Assembly: GCA_948567375.1 (NCBI GenBank)
Contig: OX419758.1
Coordinates: 21,953,001 to 22,017,000, forward strand
Origin: Lunularia cruciata
Taxonomy: Eukaryota > Streptophyta > Marchantiopsida > Lunulariales > Lunulariaceae
Direction: 5' to 3'
DNA: 64,000 bases
Shown: one piece after another, positions 46,821 through 58,875 of the stretch
Position numbering within the stretch: the first letter of the stretch is position 1
How the letters are laid out: every line of letters starts with the position of its first letter
Program-made: the position numbers and the translations under genes
The notes under the pieces: generated by a model
What the model saw: only the letters and a program-made list of their open reading frames with translations
What the model was told of the DNA's origin: nothing
Databases searched by the model: none

Positions 46821-47245
46821 TGTAACAATATGGAGTTTAGCGACAAAGTTAGTCGGGCTCACGAAGTAGCACATAAGATAAATTAGCCTAGAATATTCCG
46901 GAAGTATCTAGGAAGCTTCTTGGGAAGCTTCCCGGTTAGCTTAGCTTGCACCTTAAGTAAGTAGCTTCTAGAAGGAAGCTTCTAGAAGCTTCCAACTAGC
47001 TTAGCTTGCACGCCAAGTAGGCGGCTTCTAGAAGGAAGCTTCTTGAGAAGCTTCCTAGTTAACTTGGCTTGCACTCTAAGAAAGCGGCTTGAGGAAGCTT
47101 CTTGAGAAGCTTCTCAAGGGCCTTGTATGCTACCTATAAATACCAAAGCCAAAGCTTATGCTAGGCATTCGGAGTTTTCCCTCATTCAAGTGTCCCAATG
47201 TGAGTTTCCATTCTCCTATTTCTCCCTCGGATTTGGTCTTTTACA
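46821..47245 (+). repeat. 5' LTR of element 3b
   Basis: TGTAACAATATGG...GGTCTTTTACA, 425 bp, with TATAAATACC near 47136 as a likely TATA box. Confidence 0.92.
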
Positions 47246-47516
47246 TTGGTATCAGAGCAGGAATGGGATGGATGGAATTTATGGACCACCAAATCCACTC
47301 CCGCAAAACCATTGGGACTTTCATGTCCAGATATTACCAAAGCATCGTTTCACACAATTCATCACCTCACGCTTTGGGCAGGATTTTCTACATATGATCA
47401 CCGTGTCAGAGGAACCCTTGATACTTCCAGTTGTAACTTATGGAGAACAATGGGCGTGTTGTATCTATGTGTTAATCAATTAGATAAATTGAGGGTAGTG
47501 GAATAGAGTAGTAGCG

Positions 47517-48380
47517 ATGGCGGCAATATCGGATGTTATCCTTGCAATGCAACAAAAAATTGAGCATCTTACTCGATTGTTGTATGAACGGGACCAACAA
47601 CGACGAGAACAGATAGACAGAGCGCCAGTTCGAGATGGGGAAGATCACATTTGATTTCCAAAACCCAAGGTGTTTGAAGGTAAGAATTTTCCAAGCACAG
47701 TGGAGAATTTTGTGTTTGACTGCAAACGTTACTTTGAAGCCACCAATCTTCAAGACGAGCGGAAACAAATTCTCTTGGCTTCTAGCCAATTGGATGGCAT
47801 GGCAAAAATTTGGTGGCGATTTTGAGTAGAAAGAGCTGAACGACAAATTGTTACACCGATTTTGACATGGGCAGAATTCAAGGATGCAATACTTGGTCGA
47901 TTTCAGACTATAAATGCCACCCAAGCCGCACGAGATAAATTGGCAGAGTTGAGGCAGATTGGCTCAGTGAGAAGCTACATCACACAATTTCAGAACATCA
48001 TCATGCAAATTCCAGATATCCAAGAAGGTGAAGTTCTGGATTGATTTGTGCAAGGATTGAAGTCACAAACCAAATTGGAGGTGACCATGCGAGAGCCATA
48101 GAACGTAGAAGAAGCCATGCAATTGGCTGAGCGTTTTGATTCCTTGGTTGCGACAACTTGGTCTCGACCTCGACCTACACAAAGCCTACCAGTACCACGA
48201 GTGGAAGAATCGGTACCAATGGAGATTGATGCTATCCAACGAAGACCACTTGGCACAATAGATAGAGAAAGATTACGACAAAATGGAGGTTGCTTTTATT
48301 GTTGCCAAGTTGGACATTGCATTGCTGAATGTCCACTTAGGAATGGGCGACCCGACAAGTTGCCCAGATGGAGTTTGTGA
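47517..48380 (+). pseudogene. gag of element 3b
   Basis: It starts ATGGCGGCAATATCG and contains the gag core (WAEFKDAILGRF, then SVRSYITQFQNIIMQ) and a perfect CCHC knuckle CFYCCQVGHCIAEC near the end. At least four stops (about 47652, 47824, 48042 and 48100) interrupt it. Confidence 0.88.
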
Positions 48381-48420
48381 CACAGAATGATCAGGGAAAC
48401 AAAGAATCCCAGTAGGAGAT

Positions 48421-48834
48421 TTGGAGCCGCCTACTGGGAGCTTGATTAGTTCCAATGGGATTGAAGGCTTGACCTGTGCAAGTCTGCTTCACTTGCAAGG
48501 TATGATATTTAATCGGGATTGTAGGATTTTGGTTGATTCTGGAAGTTTAGAGAATTGCATGTCTATGCAAGTAGCAAAGGAATTGGGTATTCCTATCAAG
48601 CCAATGATTGGAAGTAGTTTGATGATGGCGGATGGTAGAAAAGGTTCTGCATTCCGCACCACACATCCTGTTACCTTCAAGATTGGGAATGAGTATTTGG
48701 AGTGTATGAGGTTTGGAGTGGCACCTCTACACTATGATATCATTCTGGGTCTACCTTGGCTTGAACGTCATAAGGTCCAATTCGATTGGACCCAACGCCA
48801 AATTCAAGTACAACACCAAGGTAGGAATTTCTGA
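48421..48834 (+). CDS. Aspartic protease of element 3b
   Basis: An open frame of 137 codons contains the catalytic ILVDSGS motif, then NCMSMQVAKELGIPIKP and [18 protein letters not shown]. It ends at a TGA after GRNF. It is the only retroviral-type protease in the window with an unaltered DSG. Confidence 0.88.
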   Translation: MEPPTGSLISSNGIEGLTCASLLHLQGMIFNRDCRILVDSGSLENCMSMQVAKELGIPIKPMIGSSLMMADGRKGSAFRTTHPVTFKIGNEYLECMRFGVAPLHYDIILGLPWLERHKVQFDWTQRQIQVQHQGRNF

Positions 48835-49269
48835 TTAGGTTGTATGGCACCTCTAAGTAAGACACCTAAGAATAGTTAGTCCCAAGATGGGAAGTTTGCC
48901 AAGAAGGCAAACCCTGGTGATTCTACATGTAGTGGTATATGACAAAGAGTGGGATTTGACAATCTACATTCTATTATGATATTATGGATCTGAATGTACC
49001 AAATACTCACACTTTCAACACGCAAGTAGAAATCCATTATGTAGTTGGACCAAAAGTGATGTTTAGGGATTTTGTAGTCCACAATTTTGGTGAGGAATAT
49101 TATCAATGAGTGATGGCCTCTGAGGTCCCAATGGTAGTCCCCATAAATCATGCACCCTCTTGAGTGATCATTCTAACCCTTTATTGAAGTAGGAAGTAGC
49201 AAGTGAACATCAATTGTGTGTAGGAATCATAGATCCGCAATTACAAGAGTTTATACAAGGACTGTAGGA

Positions 49270-50230
49270 GACATTGAACGAGTTTTGAGAAATCAAGATG
49301 ACTACAGAGGCATTACAAAATCAAGTACAAACCTTCAAGAATGATCAAACAATGTAGGAAAGGGAACCATCTCAAAGTCCAGTACTTGTGATTGAAGTAC
49401 TTGGAGAGGCACCCGTGCCTATGACATTGAACCCGGCCAATGATGAAGCCACATTGTTACTACGGATGAAGAAGACCTGCAATATCAAGCCTTACAAGGG
49501 GCAGCATGCTATGGGAGTAGTGGAGAATTGCAGCTCAAGAATAAATTGATACTTTTGACTGTTCTCGACGGAGATCACTGAGCATGCCATAAGTGTGTTT
49601 GCATGTGGATACTTGACTAATAAAGCCCTCACATGGTATGATGCTTGGGAACAATCAATGTTGGTAGAAAGAAGAGAGGTCATGTGGACAGCAATGCAAG
49701 AAGTACTTTTGAAGAATTTCTAGTATGTGGATTTTATGTAGATGGCTTGAATCTGACTATGGGGATTGAAACACAAGAATAGTGTACAAGAGTACATGGA
49801 AGCATTTCTAGATCTACAAGTTGCAATAACCAACATGAGTCCAATAGAGGCTCTAGACAATTTCAAACAAGGATTAAAGGACCAAATTCACCAAGAAGTC
49901 ATAGTATTAATCCTTGCACTGTATTTGAAGCCATTGCTTGTGCTCAAAGAATAGCAAGGGCACTTGGAGGAGGTGAAGGAGTAGTTCCATCTCAACATTA
50001 TTGGGCAGAAATTCCACACGTGGGTAGACCAACACCTATGGAATTGGGCAACCTTTGGTTTTGAGATAGAGGAGCACGATCGTTGCAAGGAGAGTGGGGA
50101 CGGGTGGAAGAACAAAGAGATGGAGTCCCACTAGGAGAAGGAACTCAAGGAGAACGACATCATTGCTACAACTATAGCCGTATTGGGCACATCTCCATCA
50201 ACTATCATGCTCATCTCCCTTGAGGCCTCC
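49270..50230 (+). pseudogene. gag of element 4
   Basis: Blocks include ALTWYDAWEQSM, HKNSVQEYMEAFLDLQVAI and LDNFKQGLKDQIHQEVI, typical of plant gypsy gag. The knuckle near 50160 reads CYNYSRIGHISINY, so two of three cysteines have become tyrosine. Confidence 0.8.
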
Positions 50231-50297
50231 ATATAGGCAATCTTTGAACAACATGGAGCGTACACAAAGGAAGAGGAGGTAGAAATCACCTCAAAAA

Positions 50298-50640
50298 ATG
50301 AAGATTGCTAGTAAAGGTACCTCGTGGCCTAGTGGCTCAATTGGGAAGTGGACAAGCAAGGGAAGGAAGAAGATGAGTGCACAAATATCTAGAAAGGCAA
50401 ACTCACAATTGATTGTTGTGAATGGAATCCTAGAAGGCAATCAAGTGAGAGTATTGATAGATCTTGGAGCAACAAAGAATTTCTTATCTTGATCAGTTGC
50501 AATAAGATTGGGGATGGATCTAGAGAAAGATGAGAGCAAAGAAATAGAGTTACCTAATGGGCAAATAGAGAAGATTGAGTTGTTATCTAAAAGGGTAACA
50601 CTCTTTGTAGGAGAATATTAAGAAGCAATTGAGTGGCGGT
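50298..50640 (+). pseudogene. Protease of element 4, first part
   Basis: VLIDLGATKNFLS corresponds to the active-site motif with DSG changed to DLG. The gene is interrupted after GEY/EAIEW and resumes at 52689 with QLAHYDAILGMPWMEQYNP. Confidence 0.8.
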
Positions 50641-52688
50641 GTTGTCAAGAAAATAGCCCACGTGTATCCTTGAGGCTTTTGGTGTGATAAATTTTCTTTT
50701 TCTCTTGTTGTTGTTGTAAGGAACATGGATTTATGTCAATATGTTTTGGGTGTGGTTACCTTATTGTGGGAGATATTTCCTATATTATTGTGAAGCCCGG
50801 AAACATGTATGGTGTTATTAGCTCGAGGAGTCTTTTAATGTGGCTTGAGCAAAGAAATAATGTTGGGTTACACAAGCTTAGGTTTTGTTTTATATTATTG
50901 GAGTGAAGAGTATTTTCCTTAGTCGAGGAGCAAAAAAGAGTCTTTTGAGTTGGAAATACTTCAGGAGGCTTTAGAGGAGTTTTGACAGTGAAAGGTTTGG
51001 GGAAGAACAGCAAGAAAAAGTTAGAGGACAGTGAAGGAACTCAGCTCGGGAGGAGAGGTTTTCTTTTGCAGGACAGGACTTGGAGTTGAGTGACAAGGGT
51101 TGGGCAGATTTTTGGGAGGTGTGCTGAAGGACTGCCAAGGAGGAATGTCACAAGGAGTGTTTGGAAGAGTTGGGGAGGGGACTGAAGGGGAGATTTTGCA
51201 AAGGTAGTGCTGGAGAGGAAAGGAAGAGGGGAATTTTGCAAGTCTGAAGGGTTTTGCTGCACAAGTTGCCAAAGGATAATCTCACAAAGGTGAGGTCAGG
51301 AAAGTGAAGGTGGATTTATGGGAACATGTTGTGAGAGAGTGTGAGAAGGAGAACAAGGCAGGAATTTTCACAAGTCTGAAGGGTTTTCTGTAGAAGTTGC
51401 CAAAGGATAATCTCACAAGGTGAGGTTAGGAAAGTGAAGGTGGATTTTTGGGAAAATGTTGTGAGAGAGTGTGAGAAGGAGAACAAGGAAGGAATTTTTG
51501 CAAGTCTGAAGGTTTTTTGCAGAAGTTGCCAAAGGATAATCTCACGAAGGTGAGGACAAGAGAGTGAAGGTGGATTTCTGGAAAAATGTTGTGAGAGAGA
51601 GTGAGAAGGAGAACAAGGAAGGAATTTTTGCATGTCTCAAGGGTTTGCTACAGAAGTTGCCAAAGGATAATCTCACGAAGGTGAGGACAGGAGAGTGAAG
51701 GTGGATTTTTGGGAAAATGTTTTGCGAGAGTGATGAAAGACAGAATTGGTGAAGGAATTTTTGCAAGTAGGGCTTGCTGCAGAAGTTGCTAAAGGAGAAC
51801 ATCACAAAGGTGAGGACAGGAGTGAAGAAGAAAGATTTTCTGGGAAAATATTGTGAAGAGTGGCTGAACAAGCAGTGATAGGAGCTAGTCAGGAAGAAGA
51901 GGAGGAGAATTTTGAAGTGGATCAGCTCATCTGAGCAGGGGAAAGAAAAGATTTGAAGTTGGTTGGCCTGTTTGAATGGATTGAATCTGATCTGCAAACA
52001 AGACATAGGAGAATGAAGAGGTTTGGAGGGTGAGTTGCCTTGTCTACTGTTGGACAGAGTATATATGTGAAGTGCCCAGCTGAGTTGATGATTTGTTGAA
52101 GAACTTAGTGAAGATGTTGTATAGACTAGAACTGTTTGGCTTGTCCAGAACTTGTGAACCCCATGGTTTGGTATTCCTATGAATGATGAGTCCTAAAGCC
52201 AATGTGAATTTTGATCTGAGGCCAGCATCGAGAGAAAACTCCATTCTAGGAGCTCTTGGTCCAGTCTATGTGAATGGTGCAGTTTGATGATCTGAGTATC
52301 CGGGTTTGAGTCAGAATAGATCACTCGTTGTTATTCTCTTAAGAGACCACCTGATCCAACTCTATGAGTTGCCAGGTCCAGAACCATAGGCTGAACTTAA
52401 TTGGAAAACAAAAATATAAAATAGGTAAGGATAGAAACCCATAAACCTGAACCCCGTAGAACATGACCAATCCTATTAAGGTCAAGGATAAACACAGAAC
52501 CTTCAGTGAGAGCCAACCTCAGGAACAATTGAAAACAACATGCTCTAGCAAAGAAGAAATTTCCAACAATCTAGGAATAGATAGAGTGTCAGACTACGGG
52601 AAACTTCAAGACATTGACAATAAGAACAAACTAAGCACGAGCAGCCATGTGCTCGGTGCACTCTTGAGACCAAACAATTCCCTTGACA
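50638..52688. mobile_element. 2-kb insertion inside element 4 protease gene
   Basis: The protease reading is continuous if this block is removed. It begins near TGTCAAG (50643-50649) and ends CTTGACA (52682-52688), a 7-bp terminal inverted repeat. Possible 5-bp flanks are GTGGC (50633-50637) and GTGGG (52689-52693). It has no recognisable coding domain. It contains the 130-bp tandem array at about 51200-51850. It could be a non-autonomous LTR derivative or DNA element; class undecided. Confidence 0.7.
51200..51850 (+). repeat. Tandem array, about 130-bp unit, 5 copies
   Basis: The marker CCAAAGGATAATCTCAC starts at 51269, 51400, 51529 and 51660, with a variant at 51789, giving periods of 129-131 bp. 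Units contain GTGAAGGTGGATTTTTGGG, GTGAGAAGGAGAACAAGGAAGG and GGAATTTTTGCAAGTCTGAAGG. Minus-strand Ser/Leu/Phe-rich open frames across it are a by-product of the purine-rich repeat. Confidence 0.9.
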
Positions 52689-52887
52689 GTGGGTGATACA
52701 ATTAGCTCATTATGATGCAATCTTAGGCATGCCTTGGATGGAGCAATACAACCCTATGGTAGATTGGAGGAAGAAAGCAGTGAGCACCCACCAATGGACA
52801 ATCCTTGGGGTTAAAGAAAAAGCACATAAGCAAAAATTGCCTCTCTATGTCATATGAATAATAATTATCTATAAACACATAGATGTT

Positions 52888-54330
52888 TCATGGATTTAAT
52901 AAGAGAAGTCCAGAGTGTACAACTTGATGGAAAAATTCTTGAGAAATTGAAAGATGTGGTAAATGAGTTTCAAAATGTCTTCCTAGATGATCTACCCATA
53001 GGATTACCACCAAAAAGGAGAGTAGATCATAAAATTGAGATACTTCCGGAGAAGACACCTCCTTGTAAGGCCTCATATTGTCTATCACCTCAGGAGTTGA
53101 AGGAGTGTAAGGCTTAAATTAAGGATATGCTGCAAAAGGGGTTTATCCAACCCATCATATCACCATATGGGGCTCCTATCTTGTTTGTGAAGAAGAAGGA
53201 TGGTACAATACGCATGTGCATCAACTATCGGGCCTCAATCAACAAATAGTGAAGAAAAATATCCTTTACCCTGCATAGATGACCTGTTTGATCAACTTAG
53301 TGGAGCAAGACACTTCAACAAATTGGACTTACGGAGCGGTTACAATCAGATCTGGATGGAAGAGGAAGATGTATACAAAACTGCCTTTTGAACAAGGTAT
53401 GGCCACTTTGAGTACCTTGTGATGCCATTTGGCCTCACCAATGCACCTATCACTTTCATGAGTCTGATGAATGACATATTTTGGCCATATTTGGATAAAT
53501 TTATTATTTTTTTCCTTAGATGAAATCTGAGTATATAATAGGATGATGATGGAACACAAATAGCATCTACAAGAAGTCCTCCGGATTCTAAGATTCAAAT
53601 CACTTGTATGCCAGAATCTCCAAGTGCAAGTTTGGCAAGTTTGAAGTAGACTACTTGGGGCATAGAGTAAGTGTAGAGGGTATCCAAGTATTAACATAAA
53701 AAATAGAGGTCATTAAAAATAAAGTGCTCTAGAAGATCAAATTCAACTCAAGAGCTTCTTGGGGTTGACAGGGTTCTATCATCGGTTTGTCAAAGACTTC
53801 TCCAAGGTGGCATAGCCTTTAAAAACACTACTTGGCAAAAGGAAGAAGTGGACATGGGGAACCACACAAGAGTTGGTCTTTCAAGAATTGAAAGACGCCT
53901 TGCTACATGCACCAATCTTGAAATGGTATGACCCATAACCTCCAATCAAATTAGCTACCAATGCATCAAGCGTAGCAATAGGGGCAGTCCTACAACAAGA
54001 GTGACATGATGGGTGGCATCCAATTGCATACTTCTCTCAAAAGCTATTATCGGAAGAATGCAATTATCACACCATAGAGCAAGAAGAGCTAGCCATTGTC
54101 CTTGCAACCAAGCATTGGAAGCACTATCTTGACAAGAAGGCATTTGGAGTGGAGATAGACCATAAACCTCTAGTCTACCTCAAGACACAAAAAGATCTAT
54201 CTTGTCATCAAATTCAATGGGCAGAGTGATGACAACGATTCAACATGACAATCACTTGCATGGAAGGCAAGACGCAACTTGCAAATGCATTCAATAGAAT
54301 ATGGCAAACAATTTGGTGGTAGAGGTCAAG
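52888..54330 (+). pseudogene. RT and RNase H of element 4
   Basis: [53 protein letters not shown] and [14 protein letters not shown]. The catalytic YxDD block at about 53500-53530 is frame-shifted beyond reading. RNase H: EELAIVLATKHWKHYL. Multiple stops. Confidence 0.85.
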
Positions 54331-54379
54331 ATAAACACTAAATACTGGCCAAAGATTCTAGCTACTACAAAAACAGATC

Positions 54380-55230
54380 TCTAGATCGTAGGAGCTCAAT
54401 CATCCAAAGGCATCACCAACAACCAAGGACTCACTTTTTGTGATGGTAAATTATGGATCTCAAATGCCCCAAAATTACGCACCACCATCTTAGTAGAATG
54501 TCATGATTTTGCCATTGCAGGTCATGTCGGAGTGGACAAGACCTTGGATGCAATCCAATACCATTACTATTGGCCCAAGATGAGCAACATTGTGATGGAA
54601 TATGTTCGGAGCTGCCTACTTTGTCAACAGAACAAAGCCTCTAATCAAGCTCCTACATGACTTATGCAGCTCCTCCCTACTCCTACATAACGTTAGGAAT
54701 AGGTGAGTATGGATCTAGTATGTGAATTGCCCAAGACCACCTCAGGGTTTGACTCCATTGTAGTATTTGTTGACCGACTTAGCAAAATGATTCATGTATG
54801 CCCTACCACCAAGGAGATGATTGCTCCACAACTAGCTTAGTTGTACTGAGATGCAATCTTCTCTCACCATGACTTGTCTCAAGTACTCATCACCAATAGA
54901 GGCACTTAATTTACTAGTCTGTTTTGGAGAACACTCTTTGGTGTCTTTAAAACCAAATTGGCCATGTCCACGGCTTACCATCCACAAACCGATGGCCAAA
55001 CAGAGTGGGCTAATTGCACTATTGAAGATATGCTTTGGTGCTTCACCTTAGATGAGCAAGAGAGGTGGGATACTTTACATCCATTGGTGGAATTCACCTA
55101 CAAAAATTCAATAAATACCTCCACTGAAGTCACATCATTCTTCCTCAGGTATAGCGAGCATCCTTTCACACCTTTGAGCTTGATGAAGATCCGTCCAGTG
55201 ATTACCAAGTTTGATGTTATCATCAAATGA
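54380..55230 (+). pseudogene. Integrase of element 4
   Basis: The HHCC region ends CLLCQQNKA; GHVGVDKTLDAI precedes it. The core includes FVDRLSKMIHV and AYHPQTDGQTEWANCTIEDM. The frame is broken at about 54660-54850. Confidence 0.85.
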
Positions 55231-55240
55231 GCAACTTGGT

Positions 55241-56480
55241 CAGCTCAAGGTGCAACTAAGGGAGCATGCCAACCAGAAATTCATGTAATCAACCAATATT
55301 CTCCTCCTTGAATTTCTAGATTACACAGAGAAGGTGGACATGTTGATTAGAGTCTTTAGAGGCAAAGGTAGTTCTTTGTGAATTGATAGCCAAAGACCTT
55401 TAACTATAGGTTAAATGTAGCTAAAGGCTTAGTAAGTGTAAATATTTTAAGTATAAAATAACTTTGTAGTGAAGGACACCTTTGGTGTGGAGCACCTTCA
55501 TAGTGGTAGGAAACCTATTGTAGCTAAAGACTTTTAGATTGTAAGTGCAAGGCAGATAACGTTACAAGTATGTAAATAATGAAGATCTGGCATCTCCCCT
55601 TACATGTGGAAAATACTTAGGTAGGTTGCATTAGGATAACATCAAGTAGAAGTTAGGATTAGCAATGTACATTGTAGATACAAATACAACTTCAACCACT
55701 AAATCTCTTTAGGGCAAAGCTCAAAAAAGTACTTAAGGCTTAAGTGCAACATAAATTCAGTTCACTTTTTGGTAATGAAGGAAATCAGCAAAGGACATTA
55801 TAAACCCTCTATAGCTTTTTGTCTACACATTGAGTATTGATTGGGTATTTTTATTGAGTAGTAGTGAGGAACCTCAAAGTAAGAATGCACGCACTTGAGT
55901 GTAGGAGAAATTTTCACTTGTTTGGAGTGTTTGATCCTTGGGTTTCCAAAGAAGTGGGGCAATGTATGGAAGAGTTCTAGGTAACCTAGAGCATTGAGAG
56001 TACCATGAAAACAAAAAGCAAGTCAGTTGATTGATACAAAGACTCCTTTGGAGTTGTGCTTTTTGAGAAATGCACAACTTTTGGAGTGGTAGTCTTTGGC
56101 ATGAAGTGACTTTCGGTGCAAAGTGAGCCATCGTCTTCAAGAATAATTTGGAATAGATTTGTAATAAAAATGGTTTTTTTTCTCTATTTTGTAGTGCACT
56201 CACAGTGAGTGACACTAAACTCTTCTAGGAGTAGTTCTGGCCAAGAGGTTAAATAGGAAATAATATAGAACCATTGTATGTGACAACTTTTTGAATTCTA
56301 GCCAATTCTGACCAGTGACACTACCCTCTTCTAGTAGTTCTGCTCAAGAGATTACATAGGAAATAATAAAGAACCATTGAATGGGTACTTCTTCAATTCT
56401 AGCCAATAATGTATCCAGAAATTTGAAGAAATTACAACTTTATAGGCACTTGATTTGAGCTACTACATATTTTATTTGGA
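55241..56480. other. Unassigned region after element 4
   Basis: It may include the lost 3' end of element 4. An imperfect duplication is visible: CACTAAACTCTTCTAG...AATAGGAAATAATATAGAACCATTG (about 56212-56277) and CACTACCCTCTTCTAG...ATAGGAAATAATAAAGAACCATTG (about 56319-56380). No coding domain was recognised. Confidence 0.5.
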
Positions 56481-56625
56481 AATCTTGAGGGATGGAGAAG
56501 TGTCCCGAGGGCCCCGGAAGATTGCAGGAGTATTTATGAAGTAGGCTCCAACTCCATTCGATTTATGATTTGAAGGAGAACTCTGATGGTCCTCTCGTGA
56601 ATTACGTGGGGATGGGGTTGATAAC

Positions 56626-57045
56626 TTGCTCGGCACCACAACGGACCTTTTGACTAATATAAATTTGGAATTGAAGGTCCGCAAGTTTGCAGGCGTGTTC
56701 CTGAAATCCAGAGCAGCTAAAGGAAGTGAGTGGCAATTGGGTGAAAAACTCAGCCGAGGCTGTTTCGATCATGGGCTGGTAATCTTGCTCTGTCGAGACA
56801 ATAGACTTAAAAATACTTATAGAATGCAGAACCTTTATTCAATGATGAAAATTTTGCCCCGCAATAGAATGAAATATAATAGAATACTCAGTTTGGTTGT
56901 CTTGTGCTATAACACATCTTGCGGTCCAGCTGATGCATATGCACGGGATACGACGGCTGGGATTACCCCGGCTGAAATTATAATGGGAGTAAAATTGGCG
57001 AGATACAATCACACCCAGCAATGGCATGCTACTGGACTACAGTAA
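56626..57045 (+). CDS. Hypothetical open frame, unrecognised
   Basis: 140 codons from a TTG, no ATG start, with segments such as LLTNINLELKVRKFAGVF and DTTAGITPAEIIMGVKLARY. A second frame overlaps it at 57026-57271. GC content rises here compared with the transposon block, which hints at former genic DNA. No family recognised; it may be exon remnants or chance. Confidence 0.25.
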   Translation: MLGTTTDLLTNINLELKVRKFAGVFLKSRAAKGSEWQLGEKLSRGCFDHGLVILLCRDNRLKNTYRMQNLYSMMKILPRNRMKYNRILSLVVLCYNTSCGPADAYARDTTAGITPAEIIMGVKLARYNHTQQWHATGLQ

Positions 57046-57271
57046 AATACATACCTTTGCAAAAACGTGCTTGATTTTGGAACAGAGCTATGAAGTTAAA
57101 CCCCGTGAGAAATCTCTAAGCATGACTGGCACAAAATTGTTCGCCAGTGATGGTAATGGTCCAAGCCAAACGTTGGAAGAACGCTTGTTTGGTTTGGAAT
57201 TCCCCATATGCATAAAGATGCAGAGAGATACTTTACCAGCTCTTCAGCAACGAGGAGAGGAACATCAATAA

Positions 57272-58875
57272 ATGTCACCCCTGGACTTCATAAAAAGCCA
57301 GAGTAGAATGGGCATAGCTTCAGCAGCAGAAACAGTAAACCAGACACAGCACAGACGACTATTGGTTTGGCCCTTGAAAGTTGTTGCAAATATGTCCGCA
57401 TACTGAAAAGATCTGAAGTCCCTAAGCATCATCATGAGTAAGTCCCGAATCGGATACACTGTGATCATGCTATAGGTGCCTGGATGGCCTTATGGATAAT
57501 TTCGGAAGATGGAAGTTGACAAAACTGTTGGGGTGTAAAGGACTGTAGGCTGGAGATCTAGACTGAATGTATTCATGGGAAATGCACAAGCCCGAGAAAC
57601 TTCAGAGTAAGCTGCACAGGAGAACGAGAGAATTGTGTCTGGAATTTAGACAGGCCGCGCATGGAGGCCTTGCAGGTAGATAAGCCTTCCGTTCTTGGGC
57701 GTAAGTCCACTCCACGCCAGCCTGGAGACCTAATAGCTGCCACATACTGTCAAAGAGTTAATACTTTTTGTTTAGGGGTATGCATTTGCATACCTCATAA
57801 CCCGTCTGCTTTTCTTGAACGAGTACATCAGTGACCGTGACCAGTAGCCTAATATTTCCACATGTCGTGGATTGAAATGTAAAAGAAGGGTATATCTTTT
57901 ACGAGCCGATTGTGCTAAAATATCCAAGAATACACGCTAGCTGGAATTCTCCTTGAATATAACAATTCGTATCGGAAGGCAAGGATAGTGGAAGTAGCAT
58001 TGTTCACAACAACAGCGGCACTAATCTCTACTCATCAGCCACACAAATTTAGGGTCTGAGTCGTTGCATGCATTCGCCTGGGAACGTTTATGGCACGAGG
58101 CATGCCTTCCCTTACACCGAGTCTCAGAAACTTTGACATGGCAAAATCCATTATCTACTTATTGGACCCTTGACGGACGAGCCTGCTTTAGCACTAGGGT
58201 GACCGGTCCTGTGCGATAAGAGTACACGCACAGAAGAGTAAACTGCCTCGTGCAGTTTGCCCTAGCTTCGTTACGTGCCGCGTGCAAGATCCAACTCTTG
58301 CCCGTGCTTCCTCAAGCAAATTGGCATTGTATACTTGATCCGCGATCGAAACTGGGCTGATCATGTACACCGATTCTGCTACAATCTTGCAAAAGTGATG
58401 CTTATGGTCAGAGAGTTAATTAATGGAAATCTCCATTGTCGGTAGTGTAGGCTATCTTTCGTTTCTCTGCAAAATGCGATCATATACAAAGAATCTAGGA
58501 GGTTGCGACTTGGCTAGTCCCCGAGACTATCACCCTTGACGAGAATCACTTTGTACAGTGTTTAATCAGGTGTCCATTTACTTCCCAGTCTATGTCCAAT
58601 CTCCGCCTTTTAAACCCCGGTGCTTCGATTCTTTCAGTTTTTGTTACTGTATTTCCGGATTCGTTAGGTGTCAGGTCATAGGCCAAACAACTGGAGCTGT
58701 CAGTATGGCCGCAAAGTTGACTCTTCGGTACTACGATTATACTTCCTTGTACACCTTGATTTCCCTGTGATTGCCTCCCATGTGGATTGATCCACCGTGT
58801 GGTAGCAGAAGAACGTTGGAACGACTTGCTTAGAGATTTTTGGGAAAACCGTGTCGAAGGTTCTGTTTGACTAAT
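57272..58875. other. Intergenic region, unassigned
   Basis: No supportable gene. The open frame at 58558-58770 has no recognisable domain. Confidence 0.5.

Larger units (their letters stand above)
46821..48905 (+). mobile_element. Chromovirus element 3b, 3'-truncated
   Basis: 5' LTR (46821-47245), primer-binding site (47247-47258, TGGTATCAGAGC), gag (47517-48380) and protease (about 48421-48834), ending abruptly near 48905 at unrelated sequence. It starts immediately next to element 3a in opposite orientation; the preceding 5 bp are GATAT. The protease end overlaps in content with that of 3a, with differences, so 3a and 3b are not two halves of one simply inverted element. Confidence 0.88.
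48906..55240 (+). mobile_element. Ty3/gypsy element 4, a separate family, decayed
   Basis: gag (about 49270-50230), protease (about 50390-50640, continuing at 52689), RT (about 52888-53700), RNase H (about 53930-54330) and integrase (about 54380-55230) are in plus orientation. LTRs and exact ends were not found. The protease gene is split by the 2-kb insertion at about 50638-52688. The sequence differs from the chromoviruses throughout. Confidence 0.82.

Noticed and set aside
51021-52006. Several minus-strand Ser/Leu/Phe/Pro-rich open frames
   Set aside because: They follow the 130-bp tandem repeat and its purine bias; no domain, start context or conservation.
56626-57045. Assigning an enzyme function to the 140-codon frame
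   Set aside because: No motif could be matched; naming it would be invention.
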